Positions 53,768 to 62,167 of a stretch of 64,000 nucleotides of DNA are shown here, piece after piece. The notes below the pieces were generated by a model. The model was given only the letters and a program-made list of their open reading frames with translations. It was not told the origin of the DNA and did not search any database. The stretch is from Planococcus sp. PAMC 21323 (GTDB lineage Bacteria; Bacillota; Bacilli; Bacillales_A; Planococcaceae): contig NZ_CP009129.1 of NCBI RefSeq assembly GCF_000785555.1, forward strand, positions 1,488,001 through 1,552,000, written 5' to 3'. Each line of letters opens with the position of its first letter. The stretch's first letter is position 1. The translations under genes were made by a program, and so were the position numbers.

Positions 53768-54696
53768 CCTGTCACATCCTTATCTTCAAATGGGTAAACT
53801 TCTATTTGATCGATCAATTTCGTCACATCTTCTTTTTGACATAGATCGGATTGAAAAGCCGTTGCACTGCCACTGGCAACACCAAAACGGAAGGCTTTTG
53901 CTGCATCTCCATGTTCTGCGTATGAAGCGATAAATCCAGAGACGACAGAATCTCCAGCTCCAACTGTATTTACGACATTTCCTTTTGGTGCTTTTGCGAT
54001 AAGCGCAGTTTTCTCAGAGACGAGCATGGCACCATCGCCTCCCATAGATACGACCACGTGTTCAGTGCCACTTGCGACCAATTTGCGGGCATACTCATAC
54101 ACTTCAGTCATACTAGTAATTTCAACTCCAAACAACTCGCCAAGCTCTTGTTGATTGGGCTTAAACAAAAATACAGGTGTATTCAGTAGGCTTTTTAGTA
54201 TAGGCCCCGACGTATCGAGTACAAACCGAATATTTTTGTTTTCACAAATTCTAGCGAGCTTTAAAAAATAATCTGTTGGAATTGTGTTTGGCAAGGTACC
54301 GGCTAACACAAACCAGTCTCCTTTGTTCATGGTGTGAACTTTTGTTAACAAAGCTTGTAACTGATCTGGACCTAACTCAGGCCCTGGACCGTTTAATTCG
54401 GTTTCAGTTGCTGATTTGATTTTGACGTTAATGCGCGTAACTTCTGCCGTTTCGATAAAATCTGTTTCCACGCCTTCATTTTTCAAATACTCTTCTATAT
54501 AACGTCCTGTAAAGCCACCAGCAAATCCGAGCGCTTTGTTTGCGACGCCAAACCGTTTTAATACGCGAGAGACATTTATGCCTTTCCCCCCCGGATAATA
54601 ATACACACGGTTTGTCCGGTTTAACTTCCCGTTGTCGAATTCAGGTAAATACGCGGTATAATCAATAGAGGGTGCCATGGTGCACGTATAAATCAT
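53764..54696 (-). CDS. fruK: 1-phosphofructokinase
   Basis: A 310-residue PfkB/ribokinase-family enzyme: YYYPGGKGINVSRVLKRFG (substrate-binding GGKG), and NTVGAGDSVVSGF with the catalytic Asp near residue 250. It converts fructose 1-phosphate to fructose 1,6-bisphosphate. ATGA overlaps on both sides (fruR upstream, fruA downstream) show tight translational coupling. Confidence 0.95.
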   Translation of the reverse strand: MIYTCTMAPSIDYTAYLPEFDNGKLNRTNRVYYYPGGKGINVSRVLKRFGVANKALGFAGGFTGRYIEEYLKNEGVETDFIETAEVTRINVKIKSATETELNGPGPELGPDQLQALLTKVHTMNKGDWFVLAGTLPNTIPTDYFLKLARICENKNIRFVLDTSGPILKSLLNTPVFLFKPNQQELGELFGVEITSMTEVYEYARKLVASGTEHVVVSMGGDGAMLVSEKTALIAKAPKGNVVNTVGAGDSVVSGFIASYAEHGDAAKAFRFGVASGSATAFQSDLCQKEDVTKLIDQIEVYPFEDKDVTG

Positions 54697-55445
54697 GATT
54701 TCGCCACCTTTACAATTGTCTTTTTTTCGAGTACAGCATTGGCTTCTTGAGTAATTTCATCTACAATTAAGGTGGCATGTTCTAGGTCCATAATTTTAGC
54801 AAAGCTGATTTTATTATTTTTGGAGTGATCCGCGAGTACGAACGTCTTTCTCGATAACGAACTTGCCATTTTTTTGACGGCCGCTTCTTCTGGGTCTGGT
54901 GTCGTATAGCCATACTCTGGATGAAATCCATTAATACCGAGGAAACACACATCAAACCGGTAGTTCTGCAAAGCTTGAATCGTCTGTGATCCAACAAACG
55001 CACCTGTACGAGGTTTCATTAAGCCACCTGTTAAATAGGTGGTAATGCCTTGGTTGTTTAGTGCCTCGACAAGCGTTAAGCCATTTGTCACGACAACAAG
55101 GTCTTTATCTTTCAAAAACGGAATCATTTGAAAGGTTGTGGTACCGGCATCTAGATAAACGCTATCGCCTTGGTGTATAAAGGATGCAGCTAACTTCGCA
55201 ATTTCAATTTTTTCAGTTAATAATTGTGTTGATTTGTCTAAAATGCTCGGTTCTAGCAAGTTTTTTCCAGTGAGCGTTGCGCCGCCGAAAACACGTTCCA
55301 ACTTTCCGGCGTGTTCAAGGTCGACTAAATCTCTTCGGATCGTTGATTCAGATGCGCCGGTCGATTCAACAAGTTCTTGAATTTTGACTGTTTGTTTTTC
55401 TTCTAGTAATTGCATAATAAAGAGATGTCGTTCGTTCGTTAGCAC
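54693..55445 (-). CDS. fruR: DeoR-family repressor of the fructose operon
   Basis: A 250-residue regulator. N-terminal winged helix (about 1-55; VKIQELVESTGASESTIRRDLVDLEHAGKLERV) and a C-terminal sugar-phosphate-binding domain (YLDAGTTTFQMIPFL, FVLADHSKNNKISF). Likely released from DNA by fructose 1-phosphate. First gene of the fruRKA operon. Its promoter region contains a cre site and AATCA/TCATAA repeats that may be its operator. Confidence 0.9.
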   Translation of the reverse strand: MLTNERHLFIMQLLEEKQTVKIQELVESTGASESTIRRDLVDLEHAGKLERVFGGATLTGKNLLEPSILDKSTQLLTEKIEIAKLAASFIHQGDSVYLDAGTTTFQMIPFLKDKDLVVVTNGLTLVEALNNQGITTYLTGGLMKPRTGAFVGSQTIQALQNYRFDVCFLGINGFHPEYGYTTPDPEEAAVKKMASSLSRKTFVLADHSKNNKISFAKIMDLEHATLIVDEITQEANAVLEKKTIVKVAKS

Positions 55446-55637
55446 ATTTTCACCCTCTTTTTAATAGTTTAAAAGTTCTGTTAAAGAGATAATACTTGAA
55501 ATCGCTTCCACAATCAATCATAATCATTCATAAGTAATCAAAAAACGTCATTTATATATTAAGAACAATCATAAACCGTCGATAACGGTCACTATTTTGT
55601 TCGAAATGACGACACCCATTAAAGGAGGAATTTAATC
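55446..55637. promoter_or_regulatory. Divergent fruR / ptsH control region
   Basis: The 190-bp gap contains repeated AATCA/TCATAA elements between about 55512 and 55548, possible FruR sites, and an AAAGGAGGAA ribosome-binding site before ptsH. Confidence 0.45.
55497..55510. promoter_or_regulatory. Catabolite-responsive element (cre)
   Basis: TGAAATCGCTTCCA matches the CcpA consensus TGAAAnCGnTTnCA at every fixed position. It lies about 52 bp upstream of fruR, placing the fructose operon under carbon catabolite control. Confidence 0.8.
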
Positions 55638-55907
55638 ATGGTAGAAAAACAATTCACAATCACAGATACAGCAGGTATGCATGCACGTCCAGCTTCAGCA
55701 TTAGTAGGAGCAGTGTCTAAATTCTCATCAGATATCACACTTGAACACAACGGCAAAAAAGTTAATTTGAAATCAATTTTAGGTGTTATGTCTCTAGGTA
55801 TTCCAAGTGGTTCAGTTGTTACAATTGCAGCTGATGGTGCAGATGAAAACGAAGCGATTGAACAAGTAGGAGCAGTCATGGAAAAAGAAGGGATTTCAAA
55901 CCAATGA
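55638..55907 (+). CDS. ptsH: Phosphocarrier protein HPr
   Basis: An 89-residue protein: GMHARPA with His-15 for PEP-dependent phosphorylation, and [10 protein letters not shown] with the regulatory Ser-46 phosphorylated by HPr kinase in Firmicutes. It passes phosphate from enzyme I to sugar EIIA domains, including FruA next door, and with Ser-46-P it is the CcpA corepressor. Its stop overlaps ptsI by 4 bp. Confidence 0.97.
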   Translation: MVEKQFTITDTAGMHARPASALVGAVSKFSSDITLEHNGKKVNLKSILGVMSLGIPSGSVVTIAADGADENEAIEQVGAVMEKEGISNQ

Positions 55908-57622
55908 CCCAAACAATGTCCGGAATAGCAGCCTCAAATGGAATTGCCATCGCGAAAGCTTTTCGCTTGGAAAATCCGGAATTGAATGTTGATAAACGAA
56001 CAGTTTCGGATGCAGATAACGAAATAACACGATTAACTTCGGCATTAGAAAAGTCAATTGCTGAATTAGAAGTGATCCAGAAAAAAACAGCTGAACAAAT
56101 TAGTGAAAAAGAAGCGGCCATCTTTGGCGCTCACCTACTTGTATTAAGCGATCCTGAACTCGTAGGACCGATTACAGAAAAGATCAAAACTGAAAACGTC
56201 AATGCAGAATTTGCATTACAAGAAGCAACGGATATGTTTATTGGCATGTTTGAAGCGATGGACAACGAGTATATGAAAGAACGCGCTGCAGATATTCGTG
56301 ACGTACGTAAACGTGTACTCGCTCACCTATTAGGTGTAACTATTCAAAGCCCAAGCATGATTTCTGATGAAGTGATCATCATTGCGGAAGATTTAACCCC
56401 TTCTGATACAGTGCAATTAAATGCGCAGTTTGTGAAAGGTTTTATTACTGATATTGGTGGACGTACTTCCCACTCGGCGATTTTGGCGCGCACTTTGGAA
56501 ATTCCTGCAGTCGTAGGTGCTAAAAAAGCAATGGCCGATATCCAAAACGGCATGGTGGTTATTGTTGACGGATTAGATGGTATGATTTTAATCGATCCTG
56601 AAGACAGCGTTATTGAACAATACAAAAACAAACAAGCGGCCTACGAAGAACAAAAAGCTGAATGGGCTGTTTTGAAAAACGAAGCAACGGTTACGGCTGA
56701 CGGGCAAGCTGTTGAACTTGGCGCGAATATCGGGACACCTAAAGATATTACAGGTGTTGTCGATAACGGCGGCGAAGCAATTGGCTTGTATCGTACGGAA
56801 TTTCTTTATATGGGACGCGATTCATTCCCTACTGAAGACGAACAAGTAGAAGCATACGCTGCAGTTTTAAAAGGTATGGAAGGCAAACCAACTGTTGTGC
56901 GCACACTTGATATTGGTGGCGACAAAGAATTGTCTTACTTGGATTTACCGAAAGAACTAAATCCATTTCTTGGCTTACGTGCAATTCGTTTATGCTTAGA
57001 AATGCCAGATATGTTTAGAACCCAATTGCGTGCACTGTTACGTGCGAGTGTTCATGGCAATTTGAAGATCATGTTCCCTATGATTGCAACGCTTGACGAA
57101 TTCCGTTCCGCAAAAGCGTTGTTATTAGAAGAAAAAGCGAAGCTTCAAGCTGAAGGCGTAGAAGTAAGCGAAACGATTGAAGTCGGCATCATGGTTGAGA
57201 TTCCATCAACCGCTGTCATGGCTGATACATTCGCAAAAGAAGTTGATTTCTTCTCGATTGGAACAAATGACTTGATCCAATACACAATGGCTGCAGATCG
57301 CATGAATGAAAGCGTGTCGTATTTGTATCAACCATTCAATCCAGCCATTTTGCGTTTAGTCAAAATGGTCATTGATGCTTCTCACCGCGAAGGTAAATGG
57401 ACGGGCATGTGTGGTGAAATGGCAGGAGATGAAATTGCGATTCCGATTCTTCTAGGTCTTGGCCTTGATGAATTCTCGATGAGTGCTTCATCTATTCTAA
57501 AAGCACGCGCACAAATCAGTAAACTGTCAAGAGCTGAAATGGCGCAACATACAGACCGTATCCTAGCACTAGGCACTTCGCAAGAAGTTGAAGACTACGT
57601 AAAACAATTGCCAACTAAATAA
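55904..57622 (+). CDS. ptsI: PEP-protein phosphotransferase, enzyme I
   Basis: A 572-residue cytosolic enzyme: N-terminal HPr-binding and swivelling domain with the phosphorylated His in [12 protein letters not shown] (about 190), and the C-terminal PEP-binding barrel with [39 protein letters not shown] and the active Cys in GMCGEMAGD. Standard length. It forms the ptsHI operon, divergent from fruRKA. Confidence 0.97.
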   Translation: MTQTMSGIAASNGIAIAKAFRLENPELNVDKRTVSDADNEITRLTSALEKSIAELEVIQKKTAEQISEKEAAIFGAHLLVLSDPELVGPITEKIKTENVNAEFALQEATDMFIGMFEAMDNEYMKERAADIRDVRKRVLAHLLGVTIQSPSMISDEVIIIAEDLTPSDTVQLNAQFVKGFITDIGGRTSHSAILARTLEIPAVVGAKKAMADIQNGMVVIVDGLDGMILIDPEDSVIEQYKNKQAAYEEQKAEWAVLKNEATVTADGQAVELGANIGTPKDITGVVDNGGEAIGLYRTEFLYMGRDSFPTEDEQVEAYAAVLKGMEGKPTVVRTLDIGGDKELSYLDLPKELNPFLGLRAIRLCLEMPDMFRTQLRALLRASVHGNLKIMFPMIATLDEFRSAKALLLEEKAKLQAEGVEVSETIEVGIMVEIPSTAVMADTFAKEVDFFSIGTNDLIQYTMAADRMNESVSYLYQPFNPAILRLVKMVIDASHREGKWTGMCGEMAGDEIAIPILLGLGLDEFSMSASSILKARAQISKLSRAEMAQHTDRILALGTSQEVEDYVKQLPTK

Positions 57623-57662
57623 AAAAATGAGCTAAGGAATCTTTTCCTTAGCTCATTTTTTA
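57621..57662. terminator. Bidirectional terminator
   Basis: AAAAAATGAGCTAAGGAA / TTCCTTAGCTCATTTTTT, a near-perfect stem with a four-base loop, shared by ptsI and the convergent small gene. Confidence 0.9.
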
Positions 57663-57848
57663 TGGCGATTCTAATGTTATCCCAAACAAAATAAACATTA
57701 GTAAGATTAAGGGTCCAAAAATAGTTACCACGTACTTTCTATTTCTATCCGTTTCAGAAATACATCTTAATACGAAAGCAGGCTTGATTAGGCCAATACA
57801 AAATACCGTTATTGATAAAAGAAGTAAAATAAAAAACAAATCCCCCAC
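57660..57848 (-). CDS. Small hydrophobic protein of 62 residues
   Basis: Two membrane helices (LFFILLLLSITVFCIGLIKPA and VVTIFGPLILLMFILFGITL) flank a short basic loop (RCISETDRNRKY). The pattern recurs in small conserved Bacillales membrane proteins without known function. GTG start at 57848 with AGGAGG 8 nt upstream; convergent with ptsI. Confidence 0.65.
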   Translation of the reverse strand: MGDLFFILLLLSITVFCIGLIKPAFVLRCISETDRNRKYVVTIFGPLILLMFILFGITLESP

Positions 57849-58180
57849 TTAGTAACCTCCTGTTTATAGTGCATTTGTAAAATTTCTCTGCTAAAAGTAT
57901 TATGTGTTCTTTTAAAATTTTAAGTTACTATATCTTTCAAAATTCTATAATTGATCCTTTCATAGATTTTTTATACTATGTATATAGATTTACATATATT
58001 GTAATAGTTTTCCACTAAAATTACAACTAAGTTTATTGAATGATATTTATTCTATACTTCAATCATATCAATTCAGATGCTATTTTATATTTTATTGAGC
58101 GTCATTTTGCGTAAAACTTAATATCCCCTCACTTCTTGTTGAAAAGGATGCAGCGGGTTGTTACATTTTTTTAAATTATG
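57849..58180. other. AT-rich intergenic stretch
   Basis: About 330 bp without a plausible gene or RNA; many stop codons in all frames. Confidence 0.4.
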
Positions 58181-58230
58181 GTAACTCTATATAAATCCTA
58201 GTCATTGGACTAGGATTTATATAGAGTTAC
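58181..58230. repeat. Orphan perfect inverted repeat
   Basis: 23-bp perfect arms (GTAACTCTATATAAATCCTA-GTC and its complement) with a four-base loop (ATTG). No T-run follows on either side and no gene ends next to it. Its GTAAC...GTTAC ends recall, but do not match in the core, the palindromes found at 59.7-61.9 kb. Confidence 0.7.
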
Positions 58231-58349
58231 TTATTAGAAGATTTACATTCACTTAACCTAAATCGGAGATAAAAACAAATAATCTACTTCTTAATAAAAA
58301 ACTCTTCCAAGACATACGTTTCGATAAGTAATAACACTGAAATAAAATA

Positions 58350-58393
58350 GGATACTCTCAACAACAGCATGAATCTTGTTGAAGAGAATATCC
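58350..58393 (-). terminator. Probable terminator downstream of the DoxX gene
   Basis: GGATACTCTCAACAA / TTGTTGAAGAGAATATCC imperfect stem with an 11-nt loop about 80 bp after the leftward stop, followed by a T-rich tail on the minus strand. Confidence 0.55.
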
Positions 58394-58474
58394 TTTTAGT
58401 TATTTTAATTTATTGCTTTACTTGTCTTACATTAATCATCCAAGTCAAGCTACACATATTCTGAAAGTGAATTT

Positions 58475-58825
58475 TTAAAAACGTACGACTGCGACAAGTA
58501 ATGTCAAGCCAATAATGATCACATTAGTAACGATCGCTTTGTATTCTCCACGCTTCGCGTGAAATATCGTCGCAAACACCATAATCAGTAATAAACCTAG
58601 AGCCGCTAAGGGGGTTAAAATTGGCGCTATGCCTAAAGCAAGTGGCAGTATTAAGCCAATCCCTCCTAAAACCTCGACCATACCAATAAATGCAATAAAG
58701 CCCTTCGAATGATTGCTGACCCACGGCAGTGATTTTTTTGCCTTTTCATATTGTAACTTGGTCGTACCCGCACTAATAAAAAGTAATGCTAATAATCCTT
58801 GGATAATCCATAAAGCTATGTTCAT
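58475..58825 (-). CDS. DoxX-family membrane protein
   Basis: A 116-residue four-helix protein: IIQGLLALLFISAGTTKL, FIAFIGMVEVLGGIGLILPLALG, LTPLAALGLLLIMVFATIFHA and a last helix at the C-terminus, the DoxX/DoxD-like layout (GxxK in helix 1, E-x-GG in helix 2). Relatives are membrane partners of oxidoreductases. It is divergent from an HxlR regulator, which likely controls it. GGAGG precedes the ATG. Confidence 0.85.
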   Translation of the reverse strand: MNIALWIIQGLLALLFISAGTTKLQYEKAKKSLPWVSNHSKGFIAFIGMVEVLGGIGLILPLALGIAPILTPLAALGLLLIMVFATIFHAKRGEYKAIVTNVIIIGLTLLVAVVRF

Positions 58826-58948
58826 TTAATTTCCTCCTTGTTTCGAATCAACTACTAAGGCTATAATAAACCCTAGTAAACTTATTGAGAAGTAGGCACT
58901 TTAAAGTGTCATAGTATACAAAAGGATACCTATAGAGGAGGAATTTTA

Positions 58949-59317
58949 ATGGCTACTGAATGTAATGGCGGAATCGAAACAGCTCTTGATTTACTCGTTG
59001 GCAAATGGAAACCCGTAATTCTTTTCCACCTAATGAATAATGGCATTTTGCGTTTTAGTGAACTGCAACGCTCAATTCCCGGGATAACTAAAAAAATGCT
59101 GACTACCCAATTAAGAGAATTAGAATACCACAATATTGTTAACCGCAAAGTCTATGCGCAAGTCCCACCAAAGGTTGAATACTCAATTACCGAATATGGA
59201 AAAGGCTTAGCTCCTACTTTATTGTCTATGCATGAATGGGGTTTTAAACACTTGGAGCACTTAAATAAACTTTATGGCACACACTATGAAGATCAAATTC
59301 AAATAAAAAAGAGCTGA
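58949..59317 (+). CDS. HxlR-family transcriptional regulator
   Basis: A 122-residue winged-helix protein: GIETALDLLVGKWKPVILFHLM, then FSELQRSIPGITKKMLTTQLRELEY (recognition helix) and YSITEYGKGLAPTL (wing). Cys-5 lies at the position of the redox- or electrophile-sensing Cys in HypR/YodB-type members, so it may sense quinones or aldehydes. Divergent from a DoxX gene. AGAGGAGG precedes the ATG. Confidence 0.9.
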   Translation: MATECNGGIETALDLLVGKWKPVILFHLMNNGILRFSELQRSIPGITKKMLTTQLRELEYHNIVNRKVYAQVPPKVEYSITEYGKGLAPTLLSMHEWGFKHLEHLNKLYGTHYEDQIQIKKS

Positions 59318-59332
59318 TACTCACTCTTTTTA
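59307..59332 (+). terminator. Short hairpin at the HxlR gene end
   Basis: AAAAAGAG / CTCTTTTT, overlapping the stop codon, with a T-rich right arm; a small terminator. Confidence 0.5.
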
Positions 59333-59482
59333 TCACGATCCAGTTCTTGAAAAAATTTATTGTAATAAACTTTCCTATTAGCCTAGCTATGAATGAAAAA
59401 AGATATTAGGTAGATTTATTGAAACTGAATTGATTAACAAAACTAGAAACACCATATGAAATTGCTCTTAAAAAGAAAACTT

Positions 59483-59518
59483 AAACGCCTAACCAGTTTC
59501 CTGGTTAGGCGTTTTTTT
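59483..59518. terminator. Strong rho-independent terminator
   Basis: AAACGCCTAACCAG / CTGGTTAGGCGTTT stem, four-base loop TTTC and seven T. It is 165 bp after the HxlR gene; the gap between them has no gene. Confidence 0.85.
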
Positions 59519-59725
59519 GTACAAGAAGATTTACAAGTAAGGCAATAGGAAAACAAAGGTGACAAGCTTATACTTGAACCTCTTGCCTTTTGGTTGGCTG
59601 CGATATTTAAATTTTTATTCACTCAAGATACGATCTTGAAGCCTTATAATATAGATATTGAATGCATCAATTTTCTGCAACTTCAATTTTGCTGGTTTTT
59701 CTCGGGAATGCAATGGAATCTATGA

Positions 59726-59763
59726 TTTGAATGTAACTTAATTAGGATTAAGTTACATTCAAA
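59726..59763. repeat. GTAAC palindrome, copy 1
   Basis: Perfect 17-bp arms TTTGAATGTAACTTAAT / ATTAAGTTACATTCAAA with loop TAGG. First of five related palindromes within 2.2 kb; this one marks the left edge of the immunity-like array. Confidence 0.85.
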
Positions 59764-59775
59764 ACCATAATAAAA

Positions 59776-59791
59776 TGACTACCGGTAGTCA
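59776..59791. promoter_or_regulatory. Orphan TetR-type operator
   Basis: TGACTACCGGTAGTCA, a perfect 16-bp palindrome of the kind bound by TetR-family repressors. No tetR-type gene or intact target gene is next to it. Confidence 0.45.
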
Positions 59792-59800
59792 ATGAATGAA

Positions 59801-59938
59801 GGAGATGCGCTGTTTTTTAATAAATGGGGCTACATAGTAAGCAATAAGGAATACACTTATGGACCTGGATTAACTAAAGTCGTAATCTTTTGTGTACGCG
59901 AAAGAAAAAAACGCAAACACCTTTTTGAAGCTTTTTAA
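59801..59938 (+). pseudogene. Possible gene fragment downstream of the orphan operator
   Basis: A 45-codon open stretch without a start codon (ALFFNKWGYIVSNKEYTYG...REEKKR-like basic end, HLFEAF then stop). It may be the tail of a deleted gene once controlled by the operator at 59776. No family recognised. Confidence 0.25.
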
Positions 59939-60002
59939 ATTATCACTAGTTGATTATTTCCTTATATTTCTCAATGAAAATAAGGATAATACAAAGGAAT
60001 GG

Positions 60003-60045
60003 AAAAGGTTACCTACGGGATTCTCAATCCCTTGGGTAACCTTTT
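60003..60045. terminator. Hairpin terminator
   Basis: AAAAGGTTACC / GGGTAACCTTTT outer arms with an inner GGGATT / AATCCC helix and a T-run, immediately left of palindrome copy 2. Works best for rightward transcripts. Confidence 0.7.
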
Positions 60046-60081
60046 TGAATGTAACCTAATTGCTATTAAGTTACATTCAAA
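60044..60081. repeat. GTAAC palindrome, copy 2
   Basis: TTTGAATGTAACCTAAT / ATTAAGTTACATTCAAA, loop TGCT, one mismatch. It overlaps the end of the membrane protein gene that stops at 60077. Confidence 0.85.
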
Positions 60082-60399
60082 TTTGTCGTTCATTACCTAT
60101 ATGATCTCTTTTATTTTTAAAGAACTCCATAACAAGCATATTTATGAATGTGTTTATCGGAATGAAAAATAGTAACGTCACTATACCCATTGAATCAAAT
60201 AAACCTTCTGTCTGTTTATGAAAAGGTTGAACGTCCAATTTGTAAAGATAAGCCGAAGCAATTGAAAGGATAAGTGCGTTTACAAAAAAGACTGCCAAAA
60301 TTCTTGTCCATTTATTTGCTTTTTTTTTATCATCCAAATAGCTGCTAGAGAAGAAACAAGTAAAGAAAATAGAATAATTTCTAGAAATACTGGATGCAA
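60077..60399 (-). pseudogene. Small membrane protein gene split by a frameshift at an A9 tract
   Basis: AGGGGGG then TTG (60399) open a frame reading HPVFLEIILFSLLVSSLAAI then WMIKKK, one membrane helix and a basic turn, which runs out of frame at nine A (minus strand; T at 60320-60328). The next 86 codons, down to 60077, are open in the other frame (ANKWTRILAVFFVNALILSI..., then FDSMGIVTLLFFIPINTFIN). One extra A would join both into a natural three-helix protein of about 108 residues, similar in shape to YesK-like proteins. It may be a broken gene, a slippage-corrected gene or a phase switch. The downstream part alone could start at a TTG (60337) without a ribosome-binding site. Confidence 0.55.
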
Positions 60400-60433
60400 A
60401 TATGTCCCCCCTAGATTGATTTTGTTAGGAAAC

Positions 60434-60465
60434 GAATATAACTTAATTCATGATAAGTTACATTC
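60434..60465. repeat. GTAAC palindrome, copy 3
   Basis: GAATATAACTTA / TAAGTTACATTC with an 8-nt loop and one mismatch. It lies between the split membrane protein gene and the gene at 60545. Confidence 0.75.
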
Positions 60466-60544
60466 ACGTCCGATTTTTTCAATCGAAATAATTGGCTTAA
60501 AATCTACAATCCTAATGGTAATTAAAAATACAAACTTGTAAGTA

Positions 60545-60835
60545 TTAAAGGTAAACAGTCTTTCCAACTTCTTTGTAAGGAGATTTAATTACTTTCGCTT
60601 TGGCCCTCCCTTTTTTGAATTTCACATTATTTAACCATTCAACTATTTCAGGCGCAGCAAAATTCGGAATAGATTCTCCTACATCTTCATCTTCTATCCA
60701 ATATTTCTTATTCTTACTCTCATCGTGGAACCAATTTATCATTTCATCCGCTACTTTATTGATTTTTCGTCCTACCTTGGCTGAGCAAGAAATGTATTGA
60801 ATCATATCATTGCCAAAATCAAATTTCACAATCAT
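60545..60835 (-). CDS. Small soluble protein, immunity-like, function unknown
   Basis: A 96-residue protein starting MIVKFDFGNDMIQYI, with a helical middle (VADEMINWFHDESKNKKYWI), an acidic patch (EDEDVGES) and a basic tail (KKGRAKAKVIKSPYKEVGK). Size, charge pattern and neighbourhood fit small contact-toxin immunity proteins, but I do not recognise a family. AAGGAAG precedes the ATG at 60835. It is flanked by palindrome copies 3 and 4. Confidence 0.6.
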   Translation of the reverse strand: MIVKFDFGNDMIQYISCSAKVGRKINKVADEMINWFHDESKNKKYWIEDEDVGESIPNFAAPEIVEWLNNVKFKKGRAKAKVIKSPYKEVGKTVYL

Positions 60836-60862
60836 TTTTAACTTCCTTCTTTCCACAAATAT

Positions 60863-60892
60863 AATGTAACTTATTTACTAGTAAGTTACATT
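60863..60892. repeat. GTAAC palindrome, copy 4
   Basis: AATGTAACTTA / TAAGTTACATT perfect 11-bp arms with an 8-nt loop, between the genes at 60545 and 60905. Confidence 0.8.
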
Positions 60893-60904
60893 CGTTCTCA
60901 ACTT

Positions 60905-61273
60905 CTAACATATCTCAATTGATTTACAGGTAATCTGACAATCCATCATAGGGATAACCATTTTAACTTGATAAAGATGGACGTCTTCTACTAATATTTC
61001 TCTAATTGAGATGTCATGAAAATAGAAAGCTAAGTCGTGGGGGGATTGTGGAATATCTCCTTTTGCCCCTTCCAGCCAATTATTGAAGATGGTTGAAAAA
61101 CATTCTTTAAACAGAACGGTATACTCTCTTTCTTCGCCCTCAAAATCGCTTAAACCCATATATTTCATTGTCACTAAATGCTTGGTATGATCATAGTTTA
61201 AACCCTTTAATTCTGAATCAATATAGTGAGTAGCCATTAATTTCTCTTCGAGTTCTTGACCACTTAGTTTCAA
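60905..61273 (-). CDS. Soluble immunity-like protein, function unknown
   Basis: A 122-residue protein: LSGQELEEKLMATHYIDSEL at the start, a beta-rich middle with YTVLFKECFSTIFNNWLEG, and LYQVKMVIPMMDCQITCKSI at the end. The LxxxxYDHTKHLVTMKY pattern recalls Imm50-type proteins but this is only suggestive. TTG start (61273) with GGAGGT 8 nt upstream. In the same direction as its neighbours, between copy 4 and a degenerate half-copy near 61327. Confidence 0.55.
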   Translation of the reverse strand: MKLSGQELEEKLMATHYIDSELKGLNYDHTKHLVTMKYMGLSDFEGEEREYTVLFKECFSTIFNNWLEGAKGDIPQSPHDLAFYFHDISIREILVEDVHLYQVKMVIPMMDCQITCKSIEIC

Positions 61274-61343
61274 TCTTTATAACCTCCACTTCTAAACTTC
61301 AAATCAAAAATGCTGTAATTTTTCGGTTTTGAATGTATAAGAT

Positions 61344-61853
61344 TTATGGAATTATGAATCCCCATTCCCAGAATTTTGATCCCTGTGCGATGATAATTTT
61401 TTCAAGCCAATCTTCAAAGGTCATGCCAATGAACATATTATCTTCGAAGTTATAGCCAGTATCCATGACATAAAGATAGCCATTGCCTACCATTTTGTCC
61501 GTCACGATCAAATAACAGCCATCATATCCATAAGCAATCGGATACCAGTTATCAGGATAGTCATAGCCAGGGATAGCTCTGTGTTCCAAAACTTCATCTA
61601 CAGTAAAAAGTTCAAAGCCCCCACCATATTCGGGATGGTTGAAAATAAGTCCCCCATTATGCAAACGAAGAAACTCTTCGTAGTCTTTCGGTACATTAAA
61701 TGGCAATTTCTTCAGATCTTTTTCTGCTGCCGGAGGATTAAAGAGCACTTCCGCTTTCTCCAAATATCCCTCTTCCTGTTGAATTTCCAAAAGGCCATTT
61801 CTATCGAGACGCTTCTTCAAAGCTTCTAAAGTAATTTTTATCTTAGACATCAT
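61344..61853 (-). CDS. SMI1/KNR4 (SUKH) family immunity-like protein
   Basis: A 169-residue protein with the SUKH core: PAAEKDLKKLPFNVPKDYEE then FLRLHNGG near residue 60, FELFTVDEVLEH, and WYPIAYGYDGCYLIVTDK followed by GYLYVMDTG. SUKH proteins are the commonest immunity proteins of polymorphic toxin systems. No toxin gene is adjacent. GAGGGGGAG precedes ATG ATG. It is the first gene, in transcription order, of the palindrome-separated array; palindrome copy 5 lies about 40 bp upstream. Confidence 0.85.
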   Translation of the reverse strand: MMSKIKITLEALKKRLDRNGLLEIQQEEGYLEKAEVLFNPPAAEKDLKKLPFNVPKDYEEFLRLHNGGLIFNHPEYGGGFELFTVDEVLEHRAIPGYDYPDNWYPIAYGYDGCYLIVTDKMVGNGYLYVMDTGYNFEDNMFIGMTFEDWLEKIIIAQGSKFWEWGFIIP

Positions 61854-61893
61854 CTCCCCCTCCCCTCTAATTGCTTCTTTTTATCTTTAAAAC

Positions 61894-61927
61894 TGAATGT
61901 AACTTAACTGCACTTAAGTTACATTCA
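61894..61927. repeat. GTAAC palindrome, copy 5
   Basis: Perfect 14-bp arms TGAATGTAACTTAA / TTAAGTTACATTCA with loop CTGCAC. Right edge of the immunity-like array. Confidence 0.85.
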
Positions 61928-62167
61928 AATCCTAGTCTTTACTCAATTCTTTTCTATACTGCTTAGGTTGTTTTCATATTTTATCTTATGTAACTAAAAT
62001 CGAAGCTCATACATTAAATATACTTAGAATTTTAAAAAATAGCTAGATAATTCTGGAAATAAAACCATTCGTAAAAGTACACTTTTACAGACAAAAATGT
62101 TTGAAACAGCTGTTTTAGAAAGTAAATTTTGTCGCACCACAATTTTTGCTGCAAACATCAAAGCGTA

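Noticed and set aside
55512-55548. Second Fur box near TAATCATTCAT upstream of ptsH
   Set aside because: The words do not form a 7-1-7 repeat and are better explained as FruR-type repeats.
59726-61927. CRISPR array
   Set aside because: The repeated elements are full palindromes spaced 300-1000 bp apart with genes in between, not 30-bp direct repeats with short spacers.
59726-61927. Integron attC sites
   Set aside because: No integrase gene is in the window and the palindromes lack the RYYYAAC/GTTRRRY core pair and asymmetric inner boxes of attC.
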